From: Microbulbifer halophilus
GTDB lineage: Bacteria; Pseudomonadota; Gammaproteobacteria; Pseudomonadales; Cellvibrionaceae
Direction: 5' to 3'
Length of the DNA: 64,000 nt
NCBI RefSeq assembly: GCF_026183675.1
Contig: NZ_JAPIVK010000013.1
Coordinates: forward strand, 1 to 64,000
Positions 39,498-49,009 of the stretch are shown here, piece after piece. Under the pieces are notes generated by a model. That model was not told where the DNA came from and searched no databases. It saw only the letters and a program-made list of their open reading frames with translations. Position 1 is the first letter of the stretch; each line of letters begins with the position of its first letter. A program made the position numbers and the translations under genes.

Positions 39498-40652
39498 ATG
39501 ACATCCCCACAGCCCGCGCGACCGTCGGGCATTATAACGCAGCAAGTTCGCGAAAATGTCGCAGAAGACAAAGATTCTGCGCGTCCGTCCGTTGCGCCCG
39601 AATCCCGACCGCCGTTTCTCCCGGATCTGTGCAGTGTTTCCGCGCTGACGGTGCTGGTGCTGATGGGGGAGCTGCTGGCGTTGGTGCTGGCACTGGCGGT
39701 GGATGGCCTGCGCGAGTTCAGCTGGCAGCGGCTGGGATTGGTATCCATGACCATCCAGTGGGTGATACTGCCATCGGCGGCGCTGCTGTGCCGGCTGCGC
39801 CCGCACTTGGCGCGGATGCCGGCGAGGCTCGCCGGCGGATCGAGTTTCGCCGTCGTACTGGCGGTGATGGTGGCCGTGATGGGGGCCCAGCGCACCTGGT
39901 TCGCCACCGTTGCACAGGCGCCGTTTGACTACTGGCGCTGGCTCGGCGACTCCCTGCTGGGCGCCATCTGCGCCGGCGTGGTGCTGCGCTACGCCTATGT
40001 GCAGCAGCAACTGCGCAACCAGCAGCGGGCCGAGCTGGGTGCGCGCATCGAGGCGTTGCAGTCGCGTATCCGACCGCATTTTCTGTTCAACAGCATGAAC
40101 AGCCTCGCCAGCCTCATTGCCATCGACCCGCAGCGCGCCGAGCGGCTGGTGGAGGACCTGTCGGCCCTGTTCCGTGCCAGCCTGGCGGACCCCAAACTGG
40201 TGCCCCTCGCACAGGAGTTGTCATTGGCGCGGCGCTACCTGGAGATCGAGGGGTTGCGCCTGGGGGATCGCCTGCAGCAGCGCTGGGATATTGCCGATGG
40301 CCTGGAGCGGGTGCAGGTGCCCGGCCTGCTGCTGCAGCCGCTGTTGGAGAATGCAGTCCTGCATGGTGTCGCGCGGTTGCGCGGAGGGGGCGAGATCGTC
40401 GTGGGCTTGGCGGTGTCGCGCGGTCATCTGCAATTGACTATCGACAATCCCCTGCCCGGTGAACCCGTCGACAGCGACCGCACCCACAATGGCATGGCGC
40501 TGGAGAATATCCGCCAGCGCCTCGCCGCACACTACGGCAGTCGCTATCGGTTTGAACACGGTCGCAATGGCGACCGCTACCGGGTGACGCTGGAGTTGCC
40601 GGCAAGGGAAGCAAAAGAATTTGCGGGAGATCGAGCGGAGGTAGCGCCGTGA
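39498..40652 (+). CDS. algZ: LytS-type sensor kinase AlgZ (FimS)
   Basis: The product has 384 residues. Four membrane segments (about residues 48-165) precede the His_kinase domain, whose phospho-His motif is [18 protein letters not shown]; the ATPase part has [14 protein letters not shown] and [17 protein letters not shown]. AlgZ partners AlgR, controlling alginate, twitching motility and virulence genes in Pseudomonas. It overlaps algR by four bases. argH is the usual divergent neighbour. Confidence 0.9.
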   Translation: MTSPQPARPSGIITQQVRENVAEDKDSARPSVAPESRPPFLPDLCSVSALTVLVLMGELLALVLALAVDGLREFSWQRLGLVSMTIQWVILPSAALLCRLRPHLARMPARLAGGSSFAVVLAVMVAVMGAQRTWFATVAQAPFDYWRWLGDSLLGAICAGVVLRYAYVQQQLRNQQRAELGARIEALQSRIRPHFLFNSMNSLASLIAIDPQRAERLVEDLSALFRASLADPKLVPLAQELSLARRYLEIEGLRLGDRLQQRWDIADGLERVQVPGLLLQPLLENAVLHGVARLRGGGEIVVGLAVSRGHLQLTIDNPLPGEPVDSDRTHNGMALENIRQRLAAHYGSRYRFEHGRNGDRYRVTLELPAREAKEFAGDRAEVAP

Positions 40653-41398
40653 CTTCACTGACAGTACTGATCGTCGACGACGAACCCCTGGCCCGCGCGC
40701 GCCTGGCGCGCCAGCTACAGAAGCTGGACGACTGCGAAATGCTGGGCGAGGCGGGGGATGCCGAAGCCGCGTTGCAACAGGTGCGGGAGCTGGCCCCGGA
40801 CCTGGTGCTGCTGGATATCGAAATGCCCGGTCGCAGCGGTCTGGAACTGGCCGGGGCCCTGTCGGCCCTGGCCGCGCCCCCGGCGATCATCTTCTGCACC
40901 GCCCACGACGAATTCGCCGTACCGGCCTTCGCCACTGCCGCCGTGGGCTATCTGCTGAAACCGGTTGCCGTCGAACAGCTGGCCGCGGCGGTGGATAAAG
41001 CGCGCCGCCTCAGCAAGCCGCAGCTGAAAGCCGCCGCGGCGAGCGATGTGCAGGCCGAAACCACCGGTCGCCGCCAGATCAAGGCGGTCAGCCGACGCGG
41101 GGTGGAACTGGTGCCGGTGGAGTCGGTGCGCTGTTTTGTCGCCGACAGCAAATACGTGGTCGCCCATCACAGCGGCGGCGAGACAATCCTGGACGAATCC
41201 CTGAAAGAACTGGAAAACGAGTTCGGCGAGCGCTTCGTGCGGGTGCACCGCAATGCGTTGGTGGCGGTGGCATACATCGCCGGACTGCGGCGGGACGGCG
41301 GCAACTACCGGGTATTGCTCGATGGCATCGACGAGCGGCCGCAAGTGAGCCGTCGGCTGCTACCGGGAGTCAGGTCATTGATCGAAGAGATGGTCTGA
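40649..41398 (+). CDS. algR: LytTR-type response regulator AlgR
   Basis: The product has 249 residues: receiver domain with Asp56 (DLVLLDIEMPG), conserved Thr (FCTAHDEFAV) and Lys (YLLKPVAVEQL), then a LytTR DNA-binding domain (RRGVELVPVESVRCFVADSKYVVAHH ... FGERFVRVHRNALVAVAYI). GTG start overlapping algZ (GTGA). In Pseudomonas it controls alginate and type IV pilus genes; type IV pilus motors lie 0.9 kb downstream here. hemC, the usual downstream gene, is absent. Confidence 0.92.
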   Translation: MTSLTVLIVDDEPLARARLARQLQKLDDCEMLGEAGDAEAALQQVRELAPDLVLLDIEMPGRSGLELAGALSALAAPPAIIFCTAHDEFAVPAFATAAVGYLLKPVAVEQLAAAVDKARRLSKPQLKAAAASDVQAETTGRRQIKAVSRRGVELVPVESVRCFVADSKYVVAHHSGGETILDESLKELENEFGERFVRVHRNALVAVAYIAGLRRDGGNYRVLLDGIDERPQVSRRLLPGVRSLIEEMV

Positions 41399-41400
41399 TC

Positions 41401-41416
41401 GACCGGGTTCCCGGTC
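41401..41416. terminator. Hairpin between convergent algR and the SDR gene
   Basis: GACCGGG and CCCGGTC pair perfectly with a two-base loop three bases after the algR stop. There is no T-run, so terminator function is uncertain. Confidence 0.35.
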
Positions 41417-41466
41417 GGTGTGCGGGGTGCTCCCTGCGCCCGGCAGGCCAGGTGCATTTCCGAAGC

Positions 41467-42213
41467 TCAACTGCCACCGGTCACGTCGATAAATGAACCC
41501 GTCACATAGGAGGCTTCGTCACCGAGGAGCCAGGCGATGGCATTTGCGATTTCTTCCGGCCGACCGCCGCGACCGAGTGGGATATTGGCCTTTACCCGCT
41601 CGATTCTATCCGGCTCGCCGCCGTCGGCGTGCATGTCGGTGTGGATTGGCCCGGGCCTGACGCCGTTGACCCGGATACCTTCGCTGGCGAGTTCCTTCGC
41701 CAGGCCGACAGTCATCGAGTCCACCGCGCCCTTGCTGGCGGCGTAGTCGATATATTCGTTGGGTGAACCGGTGCGCGCCGCGCCCGAGGAGACGTTGACG
41801 ATGGTGCCGCCACTGCCGCCGTGTTTGGTCGACATGCGCCTGATCGCCTCGCGGCAGCAGAGCAGAGTGCCGGTGACATTGGTCTGCAGGATTCTATTGA
41901 TACGCTCGGCGGTCATATTTTCCGCGCGGGTCTGGGGTAGCAGCATACCGGCGTTGTTGACCAGTGCGGAGAGGTGGCCCAGCTTTTCGTCTGCCTGTGC
42001 GAACAATTGTTCGATATCCGACTCCACCGAAATATCCGCCTGCACTGCGATGGCCTCCACGCTGAAAGCGCGCAGCTCACCGAGCAGGGTTTCAGCGGTC
42101 CGCTGCCGCTGTCGGTAGCTGATGCAGATATCGTAGCCCCGGCTGGCCAGCAGTCGCGCGGTAGCGGCGCCAATGCCGCGGCTGCCGCCGGTGATCAATG
42201 CGGTTTTTTTCAT
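41467..42213 (-). CDS. Short-chain dehydrogenase/reductase
   Basis: The product has 248 residues of classical SDR. TALITGGSRGIGAATARLLASRG is the NAD(P)-binding TGxxxGIG motif, followed by VNNAGML, the Ser of IVNVSSGAAR and the YxxxK motif (YIDYAASKGAVD). RPGPIHTDMHADGG is the substrate loop. The basic residues after the first strand (SYRQRQR) suggest NADP preference. Start at 42213 leaves MKKTALITGG. Substrate unknown; sugar-like dehydrogenases of the YciK/glucose-1-dehydrogenase group are closest by eye. Confidence 0.88.
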   Translation of the reverse strand: MKKTALITGGSRGIGAATARLLASRGYDICISYRQRQRTAETLLGELRAFSVEAIAVQADISVESDIEQLFAQADEKLGHLSALVNNAGMLLPQTRAENMTAERINRILQTNVTGTLLCCREAIRRMSTKHGGSGGTIVNVSSGAARTGSPNEYIDYAASKGAVDSMTVGLAKELASEGIRVNGVRPGPIHTDMHADGGEPDRIERVKANIPLGRGGRPEEIANAIAWLLGDEASYVTGSFIDVTGGS

Positions 42214-42276
42214 ATGAAGTAAGAGACGAGGCGGAATACCCGACGGGAAAGGGGCGGGCATTCCGGATAGCGTGGA

Positions 42277-43428
42277 TCAGTACAACTGCGGCCCACCGTC
42301 CCCGTACTCCGAGTCATTCTGCAGGCTCAGTTCCCCGGCCGCACTGTTCAGGTACTCGGCATCGGATTCGGACTTGAGCTTGATCATCAGGCGCAGGTCG
42401 TTGGCGGAGTCGGCGTGGGCGAGGGCGTCTTCGTAGGTGATTTCGCCGCGGTCGTAGAGTTCGTACAGGGCCTGGTCGAAGGTCTGCATGCCCTGTTCGT
42501 TGGAGCGCTTCATCAGCTCCTTCATCTTGTGTACCTCGCCCTTGCGGATCAGGTCGGACATCAGCGGGGTGTTGATCATGATCTCCAGGCAGGCTCGGCG
42601 GCCGTCACCGTCCGGGGTGGGCACCAGTTGCTGGGCGACCATCGACTTGAGGTTCAGGGACAGGTCCATCCAGAGCTGCTCGTGGCGGTCCGCCGGGAAG
42701 AAGTGGATGATGCGGTCCAGCGCCTGGTTGGCGTTGTTGGCGTGCAGGGTGCACAGGCACAGGTGGCCGGTCTCGGCGAAGGCGATGGCGTGCTCCATGG
42801 TCTCGCGGGAGCGCACCTCGCCGATCAGGATCACGTCCGGCGCCTGGCGCAGGGTGTTTTTCAGGGCCACTTCGAAAGACTCGGTATCCAGCCCCACTTC
42901 GCGCTGGGTGACGATGCAGCCGCGGTGCTGGTGCACGAACTCGATCGGGTCCTCGATGGAGATGATGTGGCCCTTGGAGTTCTCGTTGCGGTGGCCGATG
43001 ATCGATGCCAGCGATGTAGATTTACCGGTACCGGTGGCGCCGACGAAGATGATCAGGCCGCGCTTGGTCATCGCCAGTTCCTTGAGCTGTTCCGGCAGGC
43101 CCAGGCCGTCGACGGTGGGAATCTTGGTCTCGATGCGGCGCAGCACCATGCCCACCAGGTTGCGCTGGAAGAAGGCGGAGACCCGGAAGCGGCCCACGTT
43201 GCGCACGGCGATGGCGAAGTTGAGTTCCTTATTCTCGGCAAATTCCCGCCGCTGTTTTTCGTTCATGATGCCAACTACCAGTTCGCGCGCCTTTTCCCCT
43301 GTGAGGGCGCTGCTGCTGACGGGCATTACCTTGCCGTGTACCTTGATTGACGGCGGTACGCCGGCGGTGACGAATAGGTCCGAGGCGCCTTTTTCGACGA
43401 CAAGTTGTAACAGTCTTTCGATTTCCAT
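42277..43428 (-). CDS. pilU: Type IV pilus retraction accessory ATPase PilU
   Basis: The product has 383 residues. PilT/VirB11-type ATPase with Walker A GATGTGKST, the Asp box ISIEDPIEF, Walker B DVILIGEVRSRETM and the His box ETGHLCLCTLHANNANQAL. The C-terminal extension after about residue 345 (SDAEYLNSAAGELSLQ...) and the N-terminal wording distinguish PilU from PilT. It assists PilT in pilus retraction at the inner-membrane base. It follows pilT by 73 bases. Confidence 0.93.
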   Translation of the reverse strand: MEIERLLQLVVEKGASDLFVTAGVPPSIKVHGKVMPVSSSALTGEKARELVVGIMNEKQRREFAENKELNFAIAVRNVGRFRVSAFFQRNLVGMVLRRIETKIPTVDGLGLPEQLKELAMTKRGLIIFVGATGTGKSTSLASIIGHRNENSKGHIISIEDPIEFVHQHRGCIVTQREVGLDTESFEVALKNTLRQAPDVILIGEVRSRETMEHAIAFAETGHLCLCTLHANNANQALDRIIHFFPADRHEQLWMDLSLNLKSMVAQQLVPTPDGDGRRACLEIMINTPLMSDLIRKGEVHKMKELMKRSNEQGMQTFDQALYELYDRGEITYEDALAHADSANDLRLMIKLKSESDAEYLNSAAGELSLQNDSEYGDGGPQLY

Positions 43429-43501
43429 TGTGTTGTAATCGCCTTATTTGTTCTTGGCTGTTGGCGAGCCTGCGGCCCGCAAGCTGAGCGAGGCTTCCGG
43501 C

Positions 43502-44536
43502 TTAGAAGTTCTCCGGCATCTTGGCCTTTTCGCGCGCGACTTCGCGGGTGATGATGTGCTTTTTCACTAGGTCTTCCAGGCACTGGTCCATGGTCTGCAT
43601 GCCGGCGCCGGCGCCGGTCTGGATGGCGGAGTACATCTGCGCCACCTTGTCTTCGCGGATCAGGTTGCGGATCGCGGGGGTGCCGCGCATGATCTCGTGG
43701 GCCGCCACGCGGCCGCCGCCGTTCTTTTTCATCAGCGTCTGCGAGACCACCGCCTGCAGGGATTCGGAAAGCATGGAGCGCACCATGGATTTCTCCTGCG
43801 CCGGGAAGACGTCCACTACCCGGTCGATGGTCTTGGCGGCGGAGGTGGTGTGCAGGGTGCCGAACACCAGGTGGCCGGTCTCGGCGGCGGTGAGCGCCAG
43901 GCGGATGGTCTCCAGGTCCCGCAGCTCGCCCACCAGAATGATGTCCGGGTCCTCGCGCAACGCCGAGCGCAGGGCCTCGGCAAAGCCGTGGGTGTCGCGG
44001 TGCACTTCCCGCTGGTTGACCAGGCATTTCTTGGATTCGTGCACGAATTCGATTGGGTCCTCGACCGTGAGGATATGTTCATACTTGTTGTCGTTGATGT
44101 AGTCCATCATCGCCGCCAGGGTGGTGGACTTACCGGAACCGGTGGGGCCGGTGACCAGTACCAGGCCGCGCGGCGTGTCGGAGATCTGCTTGAACACCTG
44201 GCCCATGCCCAGGTCGTCCATGGTCAGCACCCGGGACGGAATGGTCCGGAAGACGGCGCCGGCGCCGCGGTTGTGGTTGAACGCGTTGACACGGAAGCGC
44301 GCTACGCCGGGCACCTCGAAGGAGAAGTCGGTCTCCAGGAACTCCTCGTAGTCCTTGCGCTGCTTGTCGTTCATGATCTCGTAGATCAGGGCGTGCACCT
44401 GCTTGTGCTCCATGGGCGGCAGGTTGATGCGCCGCACGTCGCCGTCCACGCGGATCATCGGCGGCAGGCCGGCGGAGAGATGGAGGTCGGAGGCGTTCTG
44501 TTTGGCACTGAAGGCGAGGAGTTCGGTGATATCCAT
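43502..44536 (-). CDS. pilT: Type IV pilus retraction ATPase PilT
   Basis: The product has 344 residues, standard PilT length. Walker A GPTGSGKST, Asp box LTVEDPIEF, Walker B DIILVGELRDLETIRLALTAAETGHLVFGTLHTTSAAKTIDRVVDVF and the AIRNLIREDK motif of the retraction ATPase are all there. It drives twitching motility and DNA uptake; comM at 25640-27139 is also linked to natural transformation. Divergent from yggS. Confidence 0.96.
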   Translation of the reverse strand: MDITELLAFSAKQNASDLHLSAGLPPMIRVDGDVRRINLPPMEHKQVHALIYEIMNDKQRKDYEEFLETDFSFEVPGVARFRVNAFNHNRGAGAVFRTIPSRVLTMDDLGMGQVFKQISDTPRGLVLVTGPTGSGKSTTLAAMMDYINDNKYEHILTVEDPIEFVHESKKCLVNQREVHRDTHGFAEALRSALREDPDIILVGELRDLETIRLALTAAETGHLVFGTLHTTSAAKTIDRVVDVFPAQEKSMVRSMLSESLQAVVSQTLMKKNGGGRVAAHEIMRGTPAIRNLIREDKVAQMYSAIQTGAGAGMQTMDQCLEDLVKKHIITREVAREKAKMPENF

Positions 44537-44610
44537 ACTGCTACCTTATGGTTCTTATCGGGCCTCGGTTAGAATTGCCCTCCTTTGAGGAAGAGGCAGG
44601 GCACCAGTAT

Positions 44611-45306
44611 ATGCGCAAAGGGACCATCGCCGAAAATCTTCGTGCTGTGCGTGAGCGGATCGTCACAGGCTGTAGCGCCTGTGGGCGGGATCCGGACGGG
44701 GTGGCCCTGCTGGCGGTATCCAAGACCCGGCCGGCGAAAGACCTGCGCGCCGCCTTCGACGCCGGCCAGAGCCGCTTCGGCGAGAACTACCTGCAGGAGG
44801 CGATGGAGAAGCAGGCGCAACTGGCGGATCTGCCCATCGAGTGGCATTTCATCGGCCCGCTGCAATCGAACAAGACCCGCGCGGTGGCGGAGCGGTTCGA
44901 CTGGATGCACAGCGTCGAGCGGCTAAAAATTGCCCAGCGCCTGTCTGCACAGAGACCCGGTGAGATGCCGCCGCTGAATATCTGCCTGCAGGTCAATATC
45001 GATGGCGAAGAGAGCAAATCCGGTTTGGCGCCGGCGGAGCTGTCGGCGGTGGCGAAAGCGGTGGCGGAACTGCCCAAGCTGCAACTGCGCGGCCTGATGG
45101 CGATACCGGCGCCGCGGGAAGATGCCGACAAGCAGCGCGAGTCTTTCGAACAACTGGCGCAATTGCTCGAACAGCTGCGCACCGAGCTGCCGGAGCAGCC
45201 GCTGGACACCCTGTCCATGGGCATGTCCGGCGACCTGGAGGCGGCGATCGCCAGCGGTGCGTCGATTGTGCGTGTGGGCACCGATATCTTCGGCCCGCGG
45301 AAGTGA
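44611..45306 (+). CDS. PLP homeostasis protein YggS
   Basis: The product has 231 residues. The PLP lysine is in LLAVSKTRPAKDL; FGENYLQEAMEKQ, WHFIGPLQSNK and SMGMSGDLEAAIASGASIVRVGTDIFG are the family blocks. It has no known catalytic activity and keeps free PLP levels balanced. It is the standard first gene of yggS-proC-yggT. Start at 44611 gives a normal N terminus. Confidence 0.94.
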   Translation: MRKGTIAENLRAVRERIVTGCSACGRDPDGVALLAVSKTRPAKDLRAAFDAGQSRFGENYLQEAMEKQAQLADLPIEWHFIGPLQSNKTRAVAERFDWMHSVERLKIAQRLSAQRPGEMPPLNICLQVNIDGEESKSGLAPAELSAVAKAVAELPKLQLRGLMAIPAPREDADKQRESFEQLAQLLEQLRTELPEQPLDTLSMGMSGDLEAAIASGASIVRVGTDIFGPRK

Positions 45307-45317
45307 AGGAGTAACCT

Positions 45318-46145
45318 ATGTCAGAAGCGAAAATGGTCTTTATCGGTGGCGCCGGCAATATGGCTGGGGCGGTGATCGGCGGACTGGTGGCCAGCGGCTA
45401 TCCGGCCGAGCGCATCGTCGCCACCGGCCGCAACGAACAGAAACTCGCCGATTTCGCCGCGAAAACCGGTGTGCGGACTAGCACCGACAACGACGCCGCG
45501 GTCGCGGAGGCCGACGTACTGGTACTGTCGGTGAAGCCGCAGATGATGAAGGAACTGTGCCAGTCCATCGCCGCGCGGGTCGTCGAGCGCCAACCGCTGG
45601 TAATCAGCCTGGCTGCGGGCATTCCGCTGGCCGCCTATCGGCGCTGGCTGGGGGCCGGCGTGCCGATTGTGCGTGCCATGCCAAACACGCCGGCACTGGT
45701 GGGCACCGGTGTGACCGGCCTCTATGCCGGCGAGGGCGTCACTGGTGACCAGAAGCAGGTTGCGCAAAAAATCGCCGAGGCGGTGGGGATCGCCATCTGG
45801 GTCGAAGAGGAATCCGGGATCGACCGGGTCATTGCCGTATCCGGCTCCGGCCCCGCCTACTACTTCCAGTTTATGGAATCCATGATCGACGCCGCGGAAA
45901 AAGCGGGTATGGCGCGCGCCGATGCGGAGCGCCTCACCTTGCAAACCGCCCTGGGGGCGGCGAAACTGGCCGTTGCCAGCGATGTGGACGTGGGGCAGCT
46001 GAAACGCAACGTGATGTCCCCCAACGGCACCACCGAACGCGCCATCCAGTGCTTCCAGAGCGGTGGCCTGCCGGAGCTGGTGGAGCGGGCCATGGGCGAC
46101 TGCGCCGAGCGCGCGGCGGAGATGGCAAAAGAACTGGATAATTAA
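45318..46145 (+). CDS. proC: Pyrroline-5-carboxylate reductase
   Basis: The product has 275 residues. The dinucleotide-binding FIGGAGNMAGAVIGGLVASG, VLVLSVKPQ, VRAMPNTPALVGTGVTGLYAG and the C-terminal signature AVSGSGPAYYFQFMESMIDAAEKAGM are all present. Last step of proline synthesis. It lies 11 bases after yggS. Confidence 0.97.
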   Translation: MSEAKMVFIGGAGNMAGAVIGGLVASGYPAERIVATGRNEQKLADFAAKTGVRTSTDNDAAVAEADVLVLSVKPQMMKELCQSIAARVVERQPLVISLAAGIPLAAYRRWLGAGVPIVRAMPNTPALVGTGVTGLYAGEGVTGDQKQVAQKIAEAVGIAIWVEEESGIDRVIAVSGSGPAYYFQFMESMIDAAEKAGMARADAERLTLQTALGAAKLAVASDVDVGQLKRNVMSPNGTTERAIQCFQSGGLPELVERAMGDCAERAAEMAKELDN

Positions 46146-46315
46146 CTTTGAAGTAACGATGCCTCCATCGGGATCCAGAGCCCGGAAACCGGAAAAGAAT
46201 ACCGGGGTCCGATGCAAAGACCCTGATGCCGGTCTCTCATACTGTCATGGGGGCATTTGCAATTTGAACTTGCCCGAGGTGGGCAACAAACTCCTGTCAC
46301 CCAAAGGGATTTTCG

Positions 46316-46924
46316 ATGGTCAGTACCTTCAGCAATATCGGCGTCTTCCTGTTTGCCACCCTGGGCATCCTGTTCCTGTTTGCCGTGTTGATGCGCTTCC
46401 TGCTGCAGTTGGCGCGGGCGGACTTTTACAATCCCATCTCCCAGGGCGTCGTGAAAGTCACCAATCCGCCGCTGTTGCCGCTGCGCAAGTTGGTGCCGGG
46501 ATTTCTCGGTGTGGATATGGCGTCGGTGGTGCTGGCGATGCTGGTGGGCTGGGTAATGATCCTTGTCTGCGGCCTGCTTGCCGGCGTCGGGTTGTTCAAC
46601 CCGGTCAGCGCGCTGCTTTGGTCACTGATCGGCTGTGTCATGACGGTGGTCGCGATCGTCTTCATCGGCATGCTGATCTCGATCATCTTCAGCTGGATAG
46701 CGCCCCACAGCAGCCACCCGGCGCTGATGTTGTTGCGCCAACTGCTGGAGCCCTTCTGCGCGCCGGTGCGCAAACTGATTCCGCCGCTGGGGATGATCGA
46801 TATCAGCCCCATTTTCGTGTTTATTCTGCTGACGGTGGCGGACAAGCTGCTGTACGGCTTCGCGCAGATGGCCAACATGCCCGGCTTCGTCTACAACCTC
46901 TTCTGGCATATTCCGGGGTTTTAG
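46316..46924 (+). CDS. YggT family integral membrane protein
   Basis: The product has 202 residues with about five to six membrane helices arranged as two YggT repeats: RFLLQLARADFYNPISQGVVKVTNPPLLPLRKLVPGF and, in the second half, LLRQLLEPFCAPVRKLIPPLGMIDISPIF. Function not settled; linked to osmotic or cation tolerance in other bacteria. A 170-base gap without a recognisable feature separates it from proC. In relatives the next gene is metX; here 6 kb of other genes intervene. Confidence 0.92.
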   Translation: MVSTFSNIGVFLFATLGILFLFAVLMRFLLQLARADFYNPISQGVVKVTNPPLLPLRKLVPGFLGVDMASVVLAMLVGWVMILVCGLLAGVGLFNPVSALLWSLIGCVMTVVAIVFIGMLISIIFSWIAPHSSHPALMLLRQLLEPFCAPVRKLIPPLGMIDISPIFVFILLTVADKLLYGFAQMANMPGFVYNLFWHIPGF

Positions 46925-47041
46925 AGCCCGACTTTCCCTCCCGCGCACTGGGTCGCACTTTCAGCGGGCCGGTGCTTCTATAATCCCGGCTGTTGACCGA
47001 CAATAGCCCCGCTGTGCAGTAAATAAGAAGAACCCGACTAC

Positions 47042-49009
47042 ATGGAAGATGCCATCTTGCGCCAGCATATCGCCGATTACGACCGCTGGAAGAAATCCCT
47101 GGATCGCCAGTTTGCCAGTTTCAACGACTGGCTCCAGGGCCATTTCCCCAATTCCGCCGGCGCGCGCCAGGTTGTACAGCAGGCGCGTGCACTGCTCGCC
47201 GAGGACCAGTTCACACTGGCGCTGGTGGGCGAGTTCTCCCGCGGCAAGACCGAACTGATCAATGCGCTGCTGTCGCACACCTACGGCAAGCGGCTGCTGC
47301 CGTCCAAGCCCGGGCGCACCACCATGTGCCCCACCGAGATCTTCAGCGACGGCGGCGAGCAGGCCAGCCTGCGGCTGCTGCCGATCGAGACCCTGGGCAC
47401 CAACACCAGCCTGGAGAGCTTCCGCCGCATCCCGCAGAAGTGGGTCACCTGCGAATTCGACGCCAACGATGCCGACGCCACCCGCGAAGCGCTGCTCAAG
47501 GTCGCCGCCAGCAAGTCGGTGACCCCGGACGAGGCGGCCCGCTACGGCTTCGACCGCCGCCACCTGGACGGCAAGGGCAACCTGGTACAGATTCCGGCCT
47601 GGCGCTACGCGCTCATCAGCCTGCCGCACCCGCTGCTGGCCCAGGGCCTGCGCATTATCGACACCCCGGGGCTGAACGCGCTCGGCAACGAGCCCGAACT
47701 GACCCTGTCCACCCTGCCCGGCGCCCAGGCGGTGGCCTTCCTGCTGGCTGCTGACGCCGGCGTCAGCGGCACCGACCTGAATATGTGGGAGACCCACCTG
47801 GTGCCGCTGCGGGAGCACCGCGGCACCGCGGTAATGGCGCTGCTGAACAAGATCGACGCCCTCTGGGACGACCCCGACGAGGACCCGGAAGGACTGCTGC
47901 GCGGTATGCGCGCGCAGGTGGCCAAGCTGCTGGAGCTGCCGCGGGAGAGTGTGGTGGGGGTGTCTGCGAAGAAGGCCCTGCTGGCGCGCCAGCAGCAGGA
48001 TTCGGAGATGCTGACCCAGAGTCGCTTCGGCGATTTCGAAAAAATACTGGTGCAGCGACTGATGGAGCACCGCCAGAAAGTGGCCGAGCACCGCTCTCTG
48101 CACCAGGCGCTGACCCTGATGGCGGACACCCGCGACCTGCTCAAACGCCGCCTGAACAGCGGCCGCGCTGCGCTCAGCCACCTGCAGCGCAACGCCGCCA
48201 CCAGCAGCGACCAGCTCGAAGAACTGGCGCAACTGCAGCAGACCGCGCGCGAGCAGCACAAGACCTGCCACCAGGAACTGCTGACTCTGAAATCCAGTCA
48301 CCGCATGCTGGCACGCCAGCGCACCTCGCTGCTGGCGCCGGTATCCAGCCAGCAGCTGCAGGCACTGATCGACGACACCAGCCGCGCCCTGCACGAACGC
48401 TGGACACCGCTGGGGCTGGCCAAGGCCATCGACAACTTTATGGAAGGCGTGGATCACCAGTTGTCCAACCTGGAGCGCGAGGTGGAACAGGCCAACCGGC
48501 TGGTGGACGCGATCTTCGAGCGCTCCAGCCTCAGCAACCTGAATTCCGACGAACAGCACTTCAATGTCCACGGCTTCCGCCTGGCGCTGCGCGGCCTGCA
48601 CCGGCAGGCGGCACAGCTGCGGCGCTCGCCGCAACTGCTGCTGGCGCGCCGCAACCGCCTCACCGAACGGTTTCTCTCCACCCTGGCGAGCGAGGTGGGT
48701 CGCCTCTACAGCCAGCTGATCTCCGCCGCCGACGGCTGGCTGGAGCAGGCACTGGAACCGCTCAAGCAGCATGTGCAGTACCAGAAGCACCTGCTCAACC
48801 GGCATATGATCAAGCTCACCGAGTTGAAGCAGAAAACCAAAAGCAAGCGCACCGATCTGCGCGCCCTGGAGGAGGAAATCCTGCGCAACGACGGCGCCCT
48901 CGCGTCGTTGGAGGATCTGCTGCGTCAGAGCGCTGCCGCACCCCAGCCGCTGGCGCCCGCACCGCGGGCCAACAATGTGACCCCGCTGAAGGCGCCCGCC
49001 ACTCAATAG
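47042..49009 (+). CDS. Dynamin-family GTPase
   Basis: The product has 655 residues. G1 GEFSRGKTELINALL (residues about 63-77), G2-like TTMCPTE, G3 DTPGLNA and G4 NKID define the dynamin-like GTPase domain. The remaining half is nearly all helix and coiled coil (residues about 330-630) without a transmembrane paddle that I can see. It ends in a Pro/Ala-rich tail. Bacterial dynamins remodel or repair membranes, some in phage defence. It overlaps the 3' end of the convergent pseudo-decarboxylase by seven bases. It is not part of the usual yggT-metX order. Confidence 0.85.
   Translation: MEDAILRQHIADYDRWKKSLDRQFASFNDWLQGHFPNSAGARQVVQQARALLAEDQFTLALVGEFSRGKTELINALLSHTYGKRLLPSKPGRTTMCPTEIFSDGGEQASLRLLPIETLGTNTSLESFRRIPQKWVTCEFDANDADATREALLKVAASKSVTPDEAARYGFDRRHLDGKGNLVQIPAWRYALISLPHPLLAQGLRIIDTPGLNALGNEPELTLSTLPGAQAVAFLLAADAGVSGTDLNMWETHLVPLREHRGTAVMALLNKIDALWDDPDEDPEGLLRGMRAQVAKLLELPRESVVGVSAKKALLARQQQDSEMLTQSRFGDFEKILVQRLMEHRQKVAEHRSLHQALTLMADTRDLLKRRLNSGRAALSHLQRNAATSSDQLEELAQLQQTAREQHKTCHQELLTLKSSHRMLARQRTSLLAPVSSQQLQALIDDTSRALHERWTPLGLAKAIDNFMEGVDHQLSNLEREVEQANRLVDAIFERSSLSNLNSDEQHFNVHGFRLALRGLHRQAAQLRRSPQLLLARRNRLTERFLSTLASEVGRLYSQLISAADGWLEQALEPLKQHVQYQKHLLNRHMIKLTELKQKTKSKRTDLRALEEEILRNDGALASLEDLLRQSAAAPQPLAPAPRANNVTPLKAPATQ

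Noticed and set aside
39401-39907. 169-codon N-terminal extension of ArgH
   Set aside because: It overlaps the opposite algZ gene and has no similarity to ArgH; the normal N terminus starts at 39400.
44548-44610. Longer N terminus of YggS
   Set aside because: The 21 extra residues are absent from the family and lie in the divergent pilT promoter region.
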